A stretch of 64,000 nucleotides of DNA from Trebonia kvetii (GTDB lineage: Bacteria > Actinomycetota > Actinomycetes > Streptosporangiales > Streptosporangiaceae). A model generated the notes under the pieces. It was not told where the DNA came from. It saw only the letters and a program-made list of their open reading frames with translations, and made no database searches. The position numbers and the translations under genes were made by a program. Positions 26,939-35,140 of this stretch are shown here, piece by piece; within the stretch, counting starts at the first letter, position 1; every line of letters starts with the position of its first letter. The stretch lies in NCBI RefSeq assembly GCF_007827045.1, contig NZ_RPFW01000003.1, positions 372,001-436,000 on the forward strand. The letters are read 5' to 3'.

Positions 26939-27011
26939 GCCCCGATAGCTCAGTGGATAGAGCGACCGCCTCCTAAGCGGTAGGTCCCGGGTTCGAGTCC
27001 CGGTTGGGGCG
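26939..27011 (+). tRNA. tRNA-Arg (anticodon CCU)
   Basis: The sequence folds as a tRNA: acceptor GCCCCGA with TTGGGGC, D arm GCTC-AGTGGATA-GAGC, anticodon arm ACCGC-CTCCTAA-GCGGT with anticodon CCT (reads AGG), and T arm GGTTCGAGTCC. The discriminator is G; CCA is not encoded. An integrase remnant ends 18 bases downstream, so the 3' half is a likely phage or island attachment site. Confidence 0.96.
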
Positions 27012-27028
27012 CTGGTCATTCAGCGTCT

Positions 27029-27622
27029 TCAGCAGCTGCGCGCCCGTTTCGTGCCCGATCGCTCAGAAGCCTTACACGCCTTCGACTTGGCGAGTTCAGC
27101 GCCTCCATTTGCGATCAGCTGATTCCCGGTGTGCCGCAGGTCGTGAACGTGGACGCCCTCCAGGCCGACAGCAGCGAGAGCCGGGAGCCAGACGCGGCGG
27201 CGGAAGTTCGAGTGCGCCAACGGCGTGCCTGTCGAGGTAGCGAAGACGAGCGAAGCCGACGAGGGAAGCCAGTTCAGGTGCTCGCGGATATCAGGCACGA
27301 TCAGCTCGGGAATGTCCACGTCCCGCACACCAGCGCGCGACTTGGGCGGCCCGAACGAGTGGCCAGCACCGTGGTAGTGAAGCTGCCGGGTGACCTTCAC
27401 CGTGCGGGCGTCCAGGTTGGCGCGGAGGCAAAGACGGGGCCGCGGAACCCAAGGCAATCTCGGAGCCGCGGCGGATTTGACACGGGGACCCCTCGCGGCG
27501 GCTCCATCGGGCTTATGCGATCGATCTGGGAAGGCCGCCTGATCGCGGGCAAGCGTACAGCCGCGCCCCCGTGTCAAATCCGCCGTTCTGCGGGCGCGTA
27601 GCGTGCAGGTAACCGCAACCAT
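27029..27622 (-). pseudogene. Tyrosine recombinase (integrase) remnant
   Basis: Recognisable sequence runs from about 27450 down to 27095: NLDARTVKVTRQLHYHG, GPPKSRAGVRDVDIPEL, SLVFATSTGTPLAHSNFRRR and the catalytic HDLRHTGNQLIANGGA. The N-terminal domain is absent, an inverted-repeat element occupies 27469-27585, and the C-terminal box with the last His and the nucleophilic Tyr is lost after NGGA. The remnant points toward tRNA-Arg, the usual arrangement for integrated actinobacterial elements. It is not functional. Confidence 0.85.
27469..27585. mobile_element. MITE-like element with 19-bp perfect inverted ends
   Basis: CGGCGGATTTGACACGGGG at 27469-27487 and its exact complement at 27567-27585 flank 79 bases with no gene. 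The unit lies inside the integrase remnant. No clear target duplication is visible at its borders. A large stable hairpin is the alternative. Confidence 0.55.
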
Positions 27623-27868
27623 AGGAGTATATTTCCCCCTGAAACCTTACTGTTTACTGTCAAGCGTGGGTTGACGGTAAAACGACGGATGGCATGCCAT
27701 GGCACATCCCGGCGTGTGACTCCGGCCTATAGGGCGAGTCACGGCTTCTTCGCTGCCACTGTCTCACTCACCTGCCGGGCACTCCGGCAGGTCATCGGCT
27801 GGATAGTATTGTTTAACCTCGATTAGCATCAATAGCTTAATCAGTTTCTTAAAGTTCGCGGACCTGTT

Positions 27869-28369
27869 ATGATGGGCTTCATGAAATCGCAAGCTACCGT
27901 TTATCTAATTTGCGGGTTTATCGGAGCCGGTAAGACGACTTTTGCAAAGAAGCTAGAAGAAAGAACCGGAGCAGTGAGGATCACGAAAGACGAGTGGTCA
28001 ATTCGTCTAATCGGAAACAATCCTGCAATCGACGGATATGCGGAGTGGGATGCAAAGATCATCGGACTCTCGCGAGATTTTGCATTCTACCTTGCAGGAA
28101 GAGGGATTGACGTTATTATGGACGAAGGGTTCTGGGGAAGAGAAGAGCGAGAGCAGCTGAAGCGGCGAATACGCGCAATAGGCGCCAAGGTGACAATGTA
28201 CTACGTTGAAACTCCAATAGAAGAAATACGAGAACGAGTTATTGAAAGAAACAATAATCTCACGGAAGAATCTTTTGAGATTAGCCGAGAAATGTTGGAT
28301 GGTTATCTGGTGGGTTGGCAGCCTCCCGGTGAAGATGAACATTACCTTCTAGCCAGTGATTTGAAATAG
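27869..28369 (+). CDS. P-loop kinase-like ATP-binding protein, foreign
   Basis: A 166-residue AAA_33/zeta-toxin-like P-loop protein. Walker A is GFIGAGKTTFAKKL near residue 17; a second region reads GIDVIMDEGFWGREEREQ and the lid region is PIEEIRERVIERNNN. The family covers small-molecule kinases and toxin-like kinases; the substrate is unknown. The start may be ATG 27869, 27872 or 27881. Codon use is strikingly AT-rich (many AAA, ATT, GAA, AGA) against the high-GC surroundings, so recent transfer is very likely. It sits on the tRNA-Arg island. Confidence 0.85.
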   Translation: MMGFMKSQATVYLICGFIGAGKTTFAKKLEERTGAVRITKDEWSIRLIGNNPAIDGYAEWDAKIIGLSRDFAFYLAGRGIDVIMDEGFWGREEREQLKRRIRAIGAKVTMYYVETPIEEIRERVIERNNNLTEESFEISREMLDGYLVGWQPPGEDEHYLLASDLK

Positions 28370-28378
28370 TCCAAGCAG

Positions 28379-28393
28379 CCCCTCTACGAGGGG
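28379..28393 (+). terminator. Short hairpin after the P-loop gene
   Basis: CCCCTC-TAC-GAGGGG begins 10 bases after the stop of the AT-rich gene. Short stem and no T-tail make this a modest call. Confidence 0.45.
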
Positions 28394-28547
28394 GACGGCC
28401 GCGGGGTTGGTCGTCGTTAGGCATGAGACGACCTCGCTGGGGCACATCGAGGGCACATTAGCGCGAGATCTGCCGAGATCTCAGCAGGTCAGGCGGCGTG
28501 TCAAGTACATCGACCCAGGTCACGGCTGCCAGGCTCACGGTCCTGTC

Positions 28548-28567
28548 TGTGGGACTAAAGGCCCTAC
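28548..28567. promoter_or_regulatory. DosR/DevR-box-like palindrome
   Basis: TGTGGGACTAAAGGCCCTAC matches the GGGNCTNNAGNCCC core of the mycobacterial DosR box. It lies about 55 bases upstream of the small gene at 28623, a normal activator position. No dosR/devS gene is in the window. Confidence 0.45.
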
Positions 28568-28622
28568 CGGGTACAGTCCCGGCGGCCTGTACTCCACACA
28601 TAGAACAGGGTTGGAGGCAGAC

Positions 28623-28946
28623 ATGGCAGTGGACCGTGACCCGGCGGAGATCGTCGCCAATCTGCGGGGATCGATCGAGGCCAGTCAGCGTGGATCGCGG
28701 AAATTGAGGGCGCACCGTTTCAGGGACCTGTTCGGCTTCCAGCCGTGGTCGCCAGTTCGCCGGAAGATGGTTAGCAAGCTCCTGGCCGACGAGGGCATTG
28801 TGGTCCAGCCGCCGCTCGACGAGGCCGGGCGCGAGAAACTGAACCCAGGGTCGGAGCTCGAGGTCGAGATGCACTTCGCCGCCCGGTTGTTCCAGGCGCT
28901 GGGCCATGCCGAGGAGCAGGAAGCCGCCGGATCCGGCGCGCGGTAG
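28623..28946 (+). CDS. Hypothetical protein
   Basis: A 107-residue soluble protein; ATG 28623 follows TTGGAGGCAGAC. It has a basic middle (RGSRKLRAHRFRDLFGF) and a C-terminal helix-rich part (LEVEMHFAARLFQALGHAEEQE). I recognise no domain. Codon use is ordinary high-GC actinobacterial, unlike the foreign gene before it. A DosR-box-like site lies upstream. Its stop is 38 bases before the start of the repeat protein. Confidence 0.65.
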   Translation: MAVDRDPAEIVANLRGSIEASQRGSRKLRAHRFRDLFGFQPWSPVRRKMVSKLLADEGIVVQPPLDEAGREKLNPGSELEVEMHFAARLFQALGHAEEQEAAGSGAR

Positions 28947-28983
28947 AAACTACCTAGCATTATCACGGGTGTACGGAGGGCTC

Positions 28984-30084
28984 ATGAAGGTGCTGGATTC
29001 ACGGGCGGCACGGCTGTGGCTGGCCTTCGCCGTGGCCGCCGCGCTGGCCCTTACTGGCGGAGCGGCGGCGCCGGCGGCGAGCGCGGCAACCGCTCCGGCC
29101 GTCTTGACGTCGCTTGACTGCCGGTCGGCGACCCAGTGCGTGGCCGTCGGCGACAACAACCCCGACCACCCGACCCAGCTCGAGGGCGACAACTGGAACG
29201 GCACCGCCTGGGTCCGGGTTACGGTGCCCAACCCACCCGGGAGCGTCCGCGTGCGGATGAACGGCGTCGCCTGCCCGGCCAGCCACCCGTGCGTCGCGGT
29301 GGGCAAGGCGCAGCCGAAGTCCGGCGGCTCCTACGCCATCGGCGCGCTCTGGAACGGCAAGAGCTGGTCGGTCGCCCGGGCCGCGGCCCCAGGGGCTGGT
29401 TCTCAGCTGACGGCGGTCGCCTGTCCCGCGGTACACAGCTGCTACGCGGCCGGGAGTTACCTGCCCAAAGGCAGCGGCCGGACGGTGCTGATCGAGCACT
29501 GGAACGGCACGGCGTGGGCGCAGCAGCCCGCCGCGGCTCCGCCCGGCAGCCGCGGCGGCATTCTCTATGCCATCTCATGCGCGACCACGAGCATGTGCGT
29601 CGCCATCGGCGACGACGGTTCCGGGCCGCTGATCGAGCGGTGGAACGGCAAGGCATGGGCCGCCACCCGGCCGCCGAGCACCACGTCCGAGTCGATCTGG
29701 GCGGTGTCCTGCCCAACCACGACCAGGTGCTTCGCGGTCGGTGAGGACAACCTCGGACTGGGGGTCCTGGTCGACCAGTGGAACGGCTAGACCTGGACCC
29801 GGTCCTTCCCTGTCGTAGCGGCCGACTTCGGCCCGATGCTCAAGTCGGTCTCCTGCTCCTCCGCCAGCGCCTGCATCGTGGTCGGCAACGACGCCACCGT
29901 GGCGCTCGCCGACCACTGGGACGGACAGGACTGGCTGCCGCTCCAGATGACGTTCACCGGCGGCACACCGCGGTCGTTCGGCCAGATCCGCTGCCTGTCC
30001 GCCACCAGCTGCGTCGCCCTGGCGGGGGGGTCGGGGTCAGAGTTCTGGAACGGCAGCACCTGGCGCACCGTGCCCACCACGTAG
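28984..30084 (+). pseudogene. Secreted seven-repeat WNG protein with in-frame amber codon
   Basis: ATG 28984 (after GGAGGGCTC) opens a signal peptide ending near ASAATA, then seven repeats of the pattern CxxxxxCxAVG...WNGxxW. The reading frame is open to 30084 except for one TAG at 29788-29790, inside repeat 5: CAGTGGAACGGC-TAG-ACCTGG. An AAG or other sense codon would restore WNGKTW. Seven repeats of 45-55 residues with paired cysteines suggest a seven-bladed propeller. As it stands, translation makes a 268-residue, four-and-a-half-repeat product. Whether this is decay, readthrough or error cannot be told from sequence. Confidence 0.78.
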
Positions 30085-30148
30085 CCCCCGGGCACCCGTC
30101 GAGTAAATGTGATTCTGGCGCGCGAGAGCTGCGTGCGGGTCGGCGCGC

Positions 30149-31354
30149 TCAGAGCCTGGTGAGGACGCGCGACGCGATGTGCCTGCCGATGACGATGGAC
30201 GCGGTCGCGGCGGGCGATGGCGCGTTCAGCACGTGGACGACGCCGTCGTCCTCCTGGATGAGGAAGTCGTCGACGAGCGTGCCCGACCTGCTCAGGCACT
30301 GCGCCCGGATGCCGGAAGGACCGAACCTCATGTCGCCGTGCCTGAGGTGGGGAATGTACCTGCGCATCTCGGCCAGGTAGGCGGTCTTGACCAGGTCGCG
30401 CCAGATCTCCAGGGCCCCGGTCTTGGCGTACTCACGGGCCAGCCGCCGCAGCCCGGGGAACCGCAGGCTGTCCAGCAGGTCCCTGCCGTTCACCGAGAGC
30501 CGCCCGTATCCTTCCCTGGCCAGCGCAGGCACCGCGTTCGGCCCGGCGTGCAGTGTCCCGTCCACACCCCTGGTGAAGTGCACGCCGAGGAACGGGAAGG
30601 CCGGGTCAGGTACGGGATATACCAGCCCGCGCACCAGGCCGGCCTTGTCGGGCCGGAACGTGTAGTAGTCACCGCGGAACGGGACGATGCGGTAATCGCG
30701 GATGCCGTGACCGGTCATCGCGGCGATCCGGTCCGCCTGCAGCCCGGCGCAGGCCACCACGATCCGGGCTTGCAACGGGCCGCCATCGGTATCGGCCAGC
30801 CAGCCGCTCCCGGTTCTGGTGAGCCGTCTGACTCCGTGACCGCACAGGACCTGACCGCCGCGGTGGGCTACGGTCTGCCCGTAGGCGGCGGCGACGAGCC
30901 GGTAGTCGATGACGCCGCTTTCCGGTATGTGCAGTGCGCGGATTCCGCGGACCTCCGGCTCGATCTCGGCGATCTCGCCAGCCGCGACTTCCCTGACCGC
31001 GAGCCCGTTCGCCCGACCCCGCTCGGCCAGGCCGGCGAGCCGCGGCAGCTCGCTGCCCTTGGTGGCGACCACCAGCTTGCCGGTCAGCCGGTACGGGATC
31101 TGGTGCTCGGCGGCAAACTCCGCCATGGCGTGGCGTCCCTCGGTGCAGAACCTCGCCTTCAGGCTGCCCGGCTGGTAGTACAGCCCGGCGTGGATGACAC
31201 CCGAGTTATGGCCGCTCTGGTGAGTGCCGACCTGCTGTTCCTTTTCCAGGACGGCGAGGCGCAGCCCCGGACGTTCCGCGAGCAGCGCCATCGCGGTACC
31301 GAGCCCGACAAGCCCGGCGCCGATGACCGCGACGTCGAAGGTCTCTCCGGTCAT
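30149..31354 (-). CDS. lhgO: L-2-hydroxyglutarate oxidase-like FAD enzyme
   Basis: A 401-residue DAO-family flavoprotein. The FAD-binding start is VAVIGAGLVGLGTAMALL, followed by GTHQSGHNSGVIHAGLYY and PGSLKARFC, hallmarks of LhgO/YgaF. Later motifs are FRGDYYTF and FPFLGVHFTRGVDGT. It oxidises L-2-hydroxyglutarate to 2-oxoglutarate, passing electrons to the membrane quinone pool in E. coli. ATG 31354 is chosen over an upstream frame because CGGGAGCC precedes it. Just over 100 bases upstream is an aminotransferase gene in the same direction. Confidence 0.88.
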   Translation of the reverse strand: MTGETFDVAVIGAGLVGLGTAMALLAERPGLRLAVLEKEQQVGTHQSGHNSGVIHAGLYYQPGSLKARFCTEGRHAMAEFAAEHQIPYRLTGKLVVATKGSELPRLAGLAERGRANGLAVREVAAGEIAEIEPEVRGIRALHIPESGVIDYRLVAAAYGQTVAHRGGQVLCGHGVRRLTRTGSGWLADTDGGPLQARIVVACAGLQADRIAAMTGHGIRDYRIVPFRGDYYTFRPDKAGLVRGLVYPVPDPAFPFLGVHFTRGVDGTLHAGPNAVPALAREGYGRLSVNGRDLLDSLRFPGLRRLAREYAKTGALEIWRDLVKTAYLAEMRRYIPHLRHGDMRFGPSGIRAQCLSRSGTLVDDFLIQEDDGVVHVLNAPSPAATASIVIGRHIASRVLTRL

Positions 31355-31460
31355 CGCGGGCTCCCGATCCTGTAGCGGCTTGCCTGAGCGATGATCTCCT
31401 GCCATGAGTAATGCAGGCCGGCCTTGAACATGCTCAGTCGCATGAGAACTCCATGGTCCC

Positions 31461-32834
31461 TCACTCGCCAAGCAGTTCCGACACGGCTTCGGTGAAGACG
31501 GCGGTATGCGCGTCCACGTCCGACTTCGTGGTCATCGGCGACATGAGGGCCATGTTGTGGAACGGGGTCATCAGGATGCCCCGGTTCAGCGTGTACAGGT
31601 GCATGTACTCGTCAAGATCCACGTCCGCGGCGGCGGCCGACTCGCCGCCGGTGACGGGCGGCTCCGGGGTGAAGCGGTATTCCGCCCGGGCGCCGAGCTG
31701 ACTGATCGACCAGGGGACGGACTTCGCGGCGAGGACCGCGCGGACCGATTCCGTGTAGCCGGCGGCCACCTCTGTCATGCCCGCGAAGGCGGCATCGGTG
31801 AGTACCGATCCCAGGCAGGCGCGCATCGCGGCGACGGACAGCGCGTTACCCGCCAGGGTGCCGCCCACCCCGCCGACGTCCTCGATGTCGGCGCTGTCAT
31901 CGCTCAGGATCCGCTCGGCCAGGCCCGCGTCAAGCCCGTACGCGCCGCAGGGCACGCCGCCGCCGATCGACTTGCCGATGGTCACCATGTCGGGGTCCAG
32001 GCCCCACGCCCTGGTGCAGCCGCCGGGACCGGCGCTGAACGTGTGCGTCTCGTCGTTGATGAGCAGCGTCCCGGCGGCGCGGGTCAGCTCGCGCACCTGG
32101 GCGAGGTAGCCGTCGCGCGGCAGCACGATGCCGATGTTGGTCAGCGCCGGCTCCATCAGCACCGCCGCGACGTCGCCGTGCGCCAGCTCCCGCTCCAGTG
32201 CCGCGGGGTCGTTGAACTCCACCACCCGGGTGGTGGTTACCGGGTCCACCGGCGCGCCGACGTTTCCCGCGCGGGACACTGGCCGGCCGTCGGGGCCGAC
32301 GACGATGAAGGTCTCGTCGACCGAGCCGTGGTAGCAGTAGCTGAAGACGAGGATCTTGGTCCGCCTCGTCAGCTGGCGCGCGACCCGGATCGCCCACCGA
32401 TTGGCGTCGGTCGCCGACAGCGTGAACGACCAGTGCGACACCCCGAACCTGCGGGCAAGCTCGGCCGCCACCCATGCGGCGTCCTCGGTGGGCAGCATGG
32501 TGGTCGCCCCGCCCAGTTCGGTATAGCGCCGGGCGACAGCCTCCGTCACCGGAGCGGGCGAGTGCCCGGCCATCGCGCCGGTGTCACCCAGGCAGAAGTC
32601 GATCAGCTCATGACCGTCGATGTCGCTGAGCCTGGCGCCGCGTGCCGCCGCCTGGTACACAGGGAACCCGCCGGGCCACATTCGCATCCAGGTCATCGGC
32701 ACGCCGCCGAGCAGATGCTCGCCCGCGCCGTCGAAGGCGGCCCTGGACCTGGGGAAGTTCGCTGCGTAGGAGTCTTGCTCGCGCTTGACCAGCGCGGCGA
32801 GCCGGTCCCTGTTGATGGCAGTCACAAGAGACAT
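31461..32834 (-). CDS. Class III PLP aminotransferase (GSAM-like)
   Basis: A 457-residue fold-type I aminotransferase resembling glutamate-1-semialdehyde aminomutase. Key segments are GHELIDFCLGDTGAMAGHSP, SYCYHGSVDETF, the PLP aspartate in LLINDETHTFSAGPGG and the PLP lysine in MVTIGKSIGGGVPCGAYG. True HemL would sit among haem genes; none is here. A role with the following LhgO-like oxidase in amino-acid or glutarate-type catabolism is possible. ATG 32834 (MSLVTAINRD) is chosen; a longer frame adds an unlikely basic leader. Confidence 0.87.
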   Translation of the reverse strand: MSLVTAINRDRLAALVKREQDSYAANFPRSRAAFDGAGEHLLGGVPMTWMRMWPGGFPVYQAAARGARLSDIDGHELIDFCLGDTGAMAGHSPAPVTEAVARRYTELGGATTMLPTEDAAWVAAELARRFGVSHWSFTLSATDANRWAIRVARQLTRRTKILVFSYCYHGSVDETFIVVGPDGRPVSRAGNVGAPVDPVTTTRVVEFNDPAALERELAHGDVAAVLMEPALTNIGIVLPRDGYLAQVRELTRAAGTLLINDETHTFSAGPGGCTRAWGLDPDMVTIGKSIGGGVPCGAYGLDAGLAERILSDDSADIEDVGGVGGTLAGNALSVAAMRACLGSVLTDAAFAGMTEVAAGYTESVRAVLAAKSVPWSISQLGARAEYRFTPEPPVTGGESAAAADVDLDEYMHLYTLNRGILMTPFHNMALMSPMTTKSDVDAHTAVFTEAVSELLGE

Positions 32835-32969
32835 CTTCAGAAACCTCAGCCCTATTGGCAACCACCGGCCCCGGAGTCGCGCACGCGTCGGGCCCGCCCG
32901 CCCCGATGCGCGGACTGGGCGCTGGAATGGCGAGTTGCCGACTGGGGCTGGCACGGAAATACTCGACGC

Positions 32970-33785
32970 ATGCGGCTAATGGTGCTGTCGGATCACGTGG
33001 CCGACATGCGAGCCGAGCGTCAGTCGCCCGGCCGCCGGACCGCGGGCGAGTACCAGCGGGAACTTGCCGCGCACCGCAAGTGGGTCGCGGAGGCTGTTGA
33101 GCGACGCGACCTGGCCCGCAGGCGGCGCCGCCCGTTTTCCTGGCTGTGGTGGACGCTTGAGTCGCGCAGGCGGCGGCGTGCCGCCACCCCCGTTGCGCCG
33201 ACCGCGGCGCGCAGGCAGGCCGATGCGGCGCTTGGCGCGCTCGACGGCGGTGCCGAGGGCGAGCGGGAGGTCGCCGCCGTGCTGAACCGCGCGCTCGGCA
33301 AGGACTGGACCCTGTTCAAGGGCTACCGCAACGCGCGCGGCGAGATCGACTACCTGATCCTCGGGCCGGCCGGCCTGTTCGCCGTCGAGGTCAAGTACGT
33401 GAACGGAACGTTCAGCATCAAGCCGGAGCGGTGGACCTACGTGAAGATCGACCGGTACGGCATCGCGCACGAGGAACACGTGCTCGCGGACGCCGGCGAC
33501 CGCCCGCCGCACCGGCAGCTCGGCGAGCCCGCCAGGCAGCTCGAGGATTTCCTTGCCCGGCGCGGCCGCCCGGTGCGGGTGCAGCCGGTGGTCCTGCTCA
33601 ACCACCCCCGGGCCAAGATCGGCTACCTCGACGAGAACGTGGGCATCCCCGTGCTGACCGCCACCAGGCAGCTGGCCGGCCTGGTGCTCGCGGCAGGCGG
33701 GAACCTCAGTGCCAGCGAGCGAACGGAGATCGCCGGCCTCATCGAGCGGGACCACCGCTTCCACGACCGGCGTGGCCGGGGCTGA
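32970..33785 (+). CDS. NERD-domain protein
   Basis: A protein of about 271 residues. A basic N-terminal third (RRDLARRRRRPFSWLWW) is followed by a NERD nuclease-related domain: EREVAAVLNRALGKDWTLFK, GEIDYLILGPAGLFAVEVK with the D...E-x-K nuclease-like residues, and PVVLLNHPRAKIGY. The family is thought to process DNA; activity is unproven. The start is uncertain (ATG 32970 or 32979), with no good ribosome site for either. It diverges from the aminotransferase gene. Confidence 0.82.
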   Translation: MRLMVLSDHVADMRAERQSPGRRTAGEYQRELAAHRKWVAEAVERRDLARRRRRPFSWLWWTLESRRRRRAATPVAPTAARRQADAALGALDGGAEGEREVAAVLNRALGKDWTLFKGYRNARGEIDYLILGPAGLFAVEVKYVNGTFSIKPERWTYVKIDRYGIAHEEHVLADAGDRPPHRQLGEPARQLEDFLARRGRPVRVQPVVLLNHPRAKIGYLDENVGIPVLTATRQLAGLVLAAGGNLSASERTEIAGLIERDHRFHDRRGRG

Positions 33786-33886
33786 CCGGCAGCCGGCGCC
33801 GAGGTGCCCGAGCCGGGGAGCGCGGAAGACCACTCGCGCGGGTAGTGGACAATCAGAGGGAACGAGTTCCTACCGAGGAGTAACAA

Positions 33887-35044
33887 ATGCGTCGTACCGT
33901 GTTCAACGAGGACCACGAGGCCTTCAGGCAGGTCCTGCGTGACTTCATCGAGGCCGAGGTCGTGCCGAACTATCAGGCGTGGTACGACGCGGGCATCGTG
34001 CCGCGCGACTTCTACTACAAGCTCGCCGAGCTTGGCGTGTTCGGCATCGAGGTGCCCGAGGAGTACGGCGGCGCGGGTCTCACGTCCTTCAAGTACTCCG
34101 CGATCGAGACCGAGGAGCTGGCACGGGCCGCGGTGAGCTTCGGCGGCTCCGCCGTGCACGTCGCGCTCTGCCTGCCGTACCTGCTCAAGCTCGGCACCGA
34201 GGATCAGAAGAAGCGCTGGATGCCCAAGTTCATCTCCGGCGAGATGCTGTTCGCGATCGCGATGACCGAGCCGGGCACGGGCTCCGACCTGGCCGGTATG
34301 CGCACCACGGCGAAGCTGTCGGAAGACGGCACCCACTACGTGCTCAACGGCGCGAAGACGTTCATCACCGGTGGCGTGCACGCCGACCGGATGATCGTCT
34401 GCGCGCGCACCGCGCCAGCCAAGGAGGACGACCGCAGGTTCGGCATCTCTCTCTTGGTCGTCGACACCAAGCTCGAGGGCTACGCGGTCGGCCGCAAGCT
34501 GGACAAGATCGGCCTGAAGGTGTCGGACACCGCCGAGCTGTCCTTCCACGATGTAAAGGTCCCGGTGGAGGACCTGCTCGGCGAGGAGAACAAGGGCTTC
34601 TCCTACCTTGGCCAGAACCTGCCGCAGGAACGGCTGAGCATCGCCTTCGGCGCCTACGCGCAGGCCGCCGCCGCGGTGGAGTTCGCGAAGAAGTACACCC
34701 AGGAGCGGCTCATCTTCGGCAAGACCGTCGCGTCCTTCCAGAACACGAAGTTCGAGCTCGCCGCCTGCAAGGCCGAGGTGGACGCCGCGCAGGCGGTCGT
34801 CGACCGGGCACTCGAGGCGCACGACAGGGGCGAGCTGACCGCCGCTGAGGCGGCCTCCGCCAAGCTCTTCTGCACCGAGGTGGCGAGCCGCGTCATCGAC
34901 CGCTGCCTGCAGCTGCACGGCGGCTACGGGTTCATCAACGAGTACCCGATCGCCAAGCTGTACGCCGACAACCGGGTGAACAGGATCTACGGCGGAACGT
35001 CTGAGGTGATGAAGACGATCATCGCCAAGGACATGGGTCTTTAG
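33887..35044 (+). CDS. Acyl-CoA dehydrogenase
   Basis: A 385-residue full-length ACAD. Motifs: VPEEYGGAGLTSFKYSAI, the flavin region AMTEPGTGSDLAGMRTTA, GAKTFITGG, FGKTVASFQNTKFELA, LHGGYGFINEYPIAKLYAD and the end IYGGTSEVMKTIIAKDMGL. The catalytic Glu of short/medium-chain enzymes is not obvious from motif position, so chain length cannot be assigned. ATG 33887 is preceded by CCGAGGAGTAACAA, one of the best ribosome sites in the window. It stands alone; no ETF genes nearby. Confidence 0.92.
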   Translation: MRRTVFNEDHEAFRQVLRDFIEAEVVPNYQAWYDAGIVPRDFYYKLAELGVFGIEVPEEYGGAGLTSFKYSAIETEELARAAVSFGGSAVHVALCLPYLLKLGTEDQKKRWMPKFISGEMLFAIAMTEPGTGSDLAGMRTTAKLSEDGTHYVLNGAKTFITGGVHADRMIVCARTAPAKEDDRRFGISLLVVDTKLEGYAVGRKLDKIGLKVSDTAELSFHDVKVPVEDLLGEENKGFSYLGQNLPQERLSIAFGAYAQAAAAVEFAKKYTQERLIFGKTVASFQNTKFELAACKAEVDAAQAVVDRALEAHDRGELTAAEAASAKLFCTEVASRVIDRCLQLHGGYGFINEYPIAKLYADNRVNRIYGGTSEVMKTIIAKDMGL

Positions 35045-35140
35045 CGGTTTATTGGAGGATCGTCCAAGCACTGGCAAAGTCCGTCACGAGCGACTGACTT
35101 CGCTCGATTTCTATGCAATTGCGAGTTACTGTCATGCTCC

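Noticed and set aside
31506-32969. Very long plus-strand open frame leading into the NERD gene
   Set aside because: It is antisense to a clear aminotransferase; high-GC third positions keep the complementary frame open. Only the part after 32970 has a domain.
35040-35140. Possible small gene between the acyl-CoA dehydrogenase and the amidohydrolase
   Set aside because: No frame with a start and ribosome site spans the gap.
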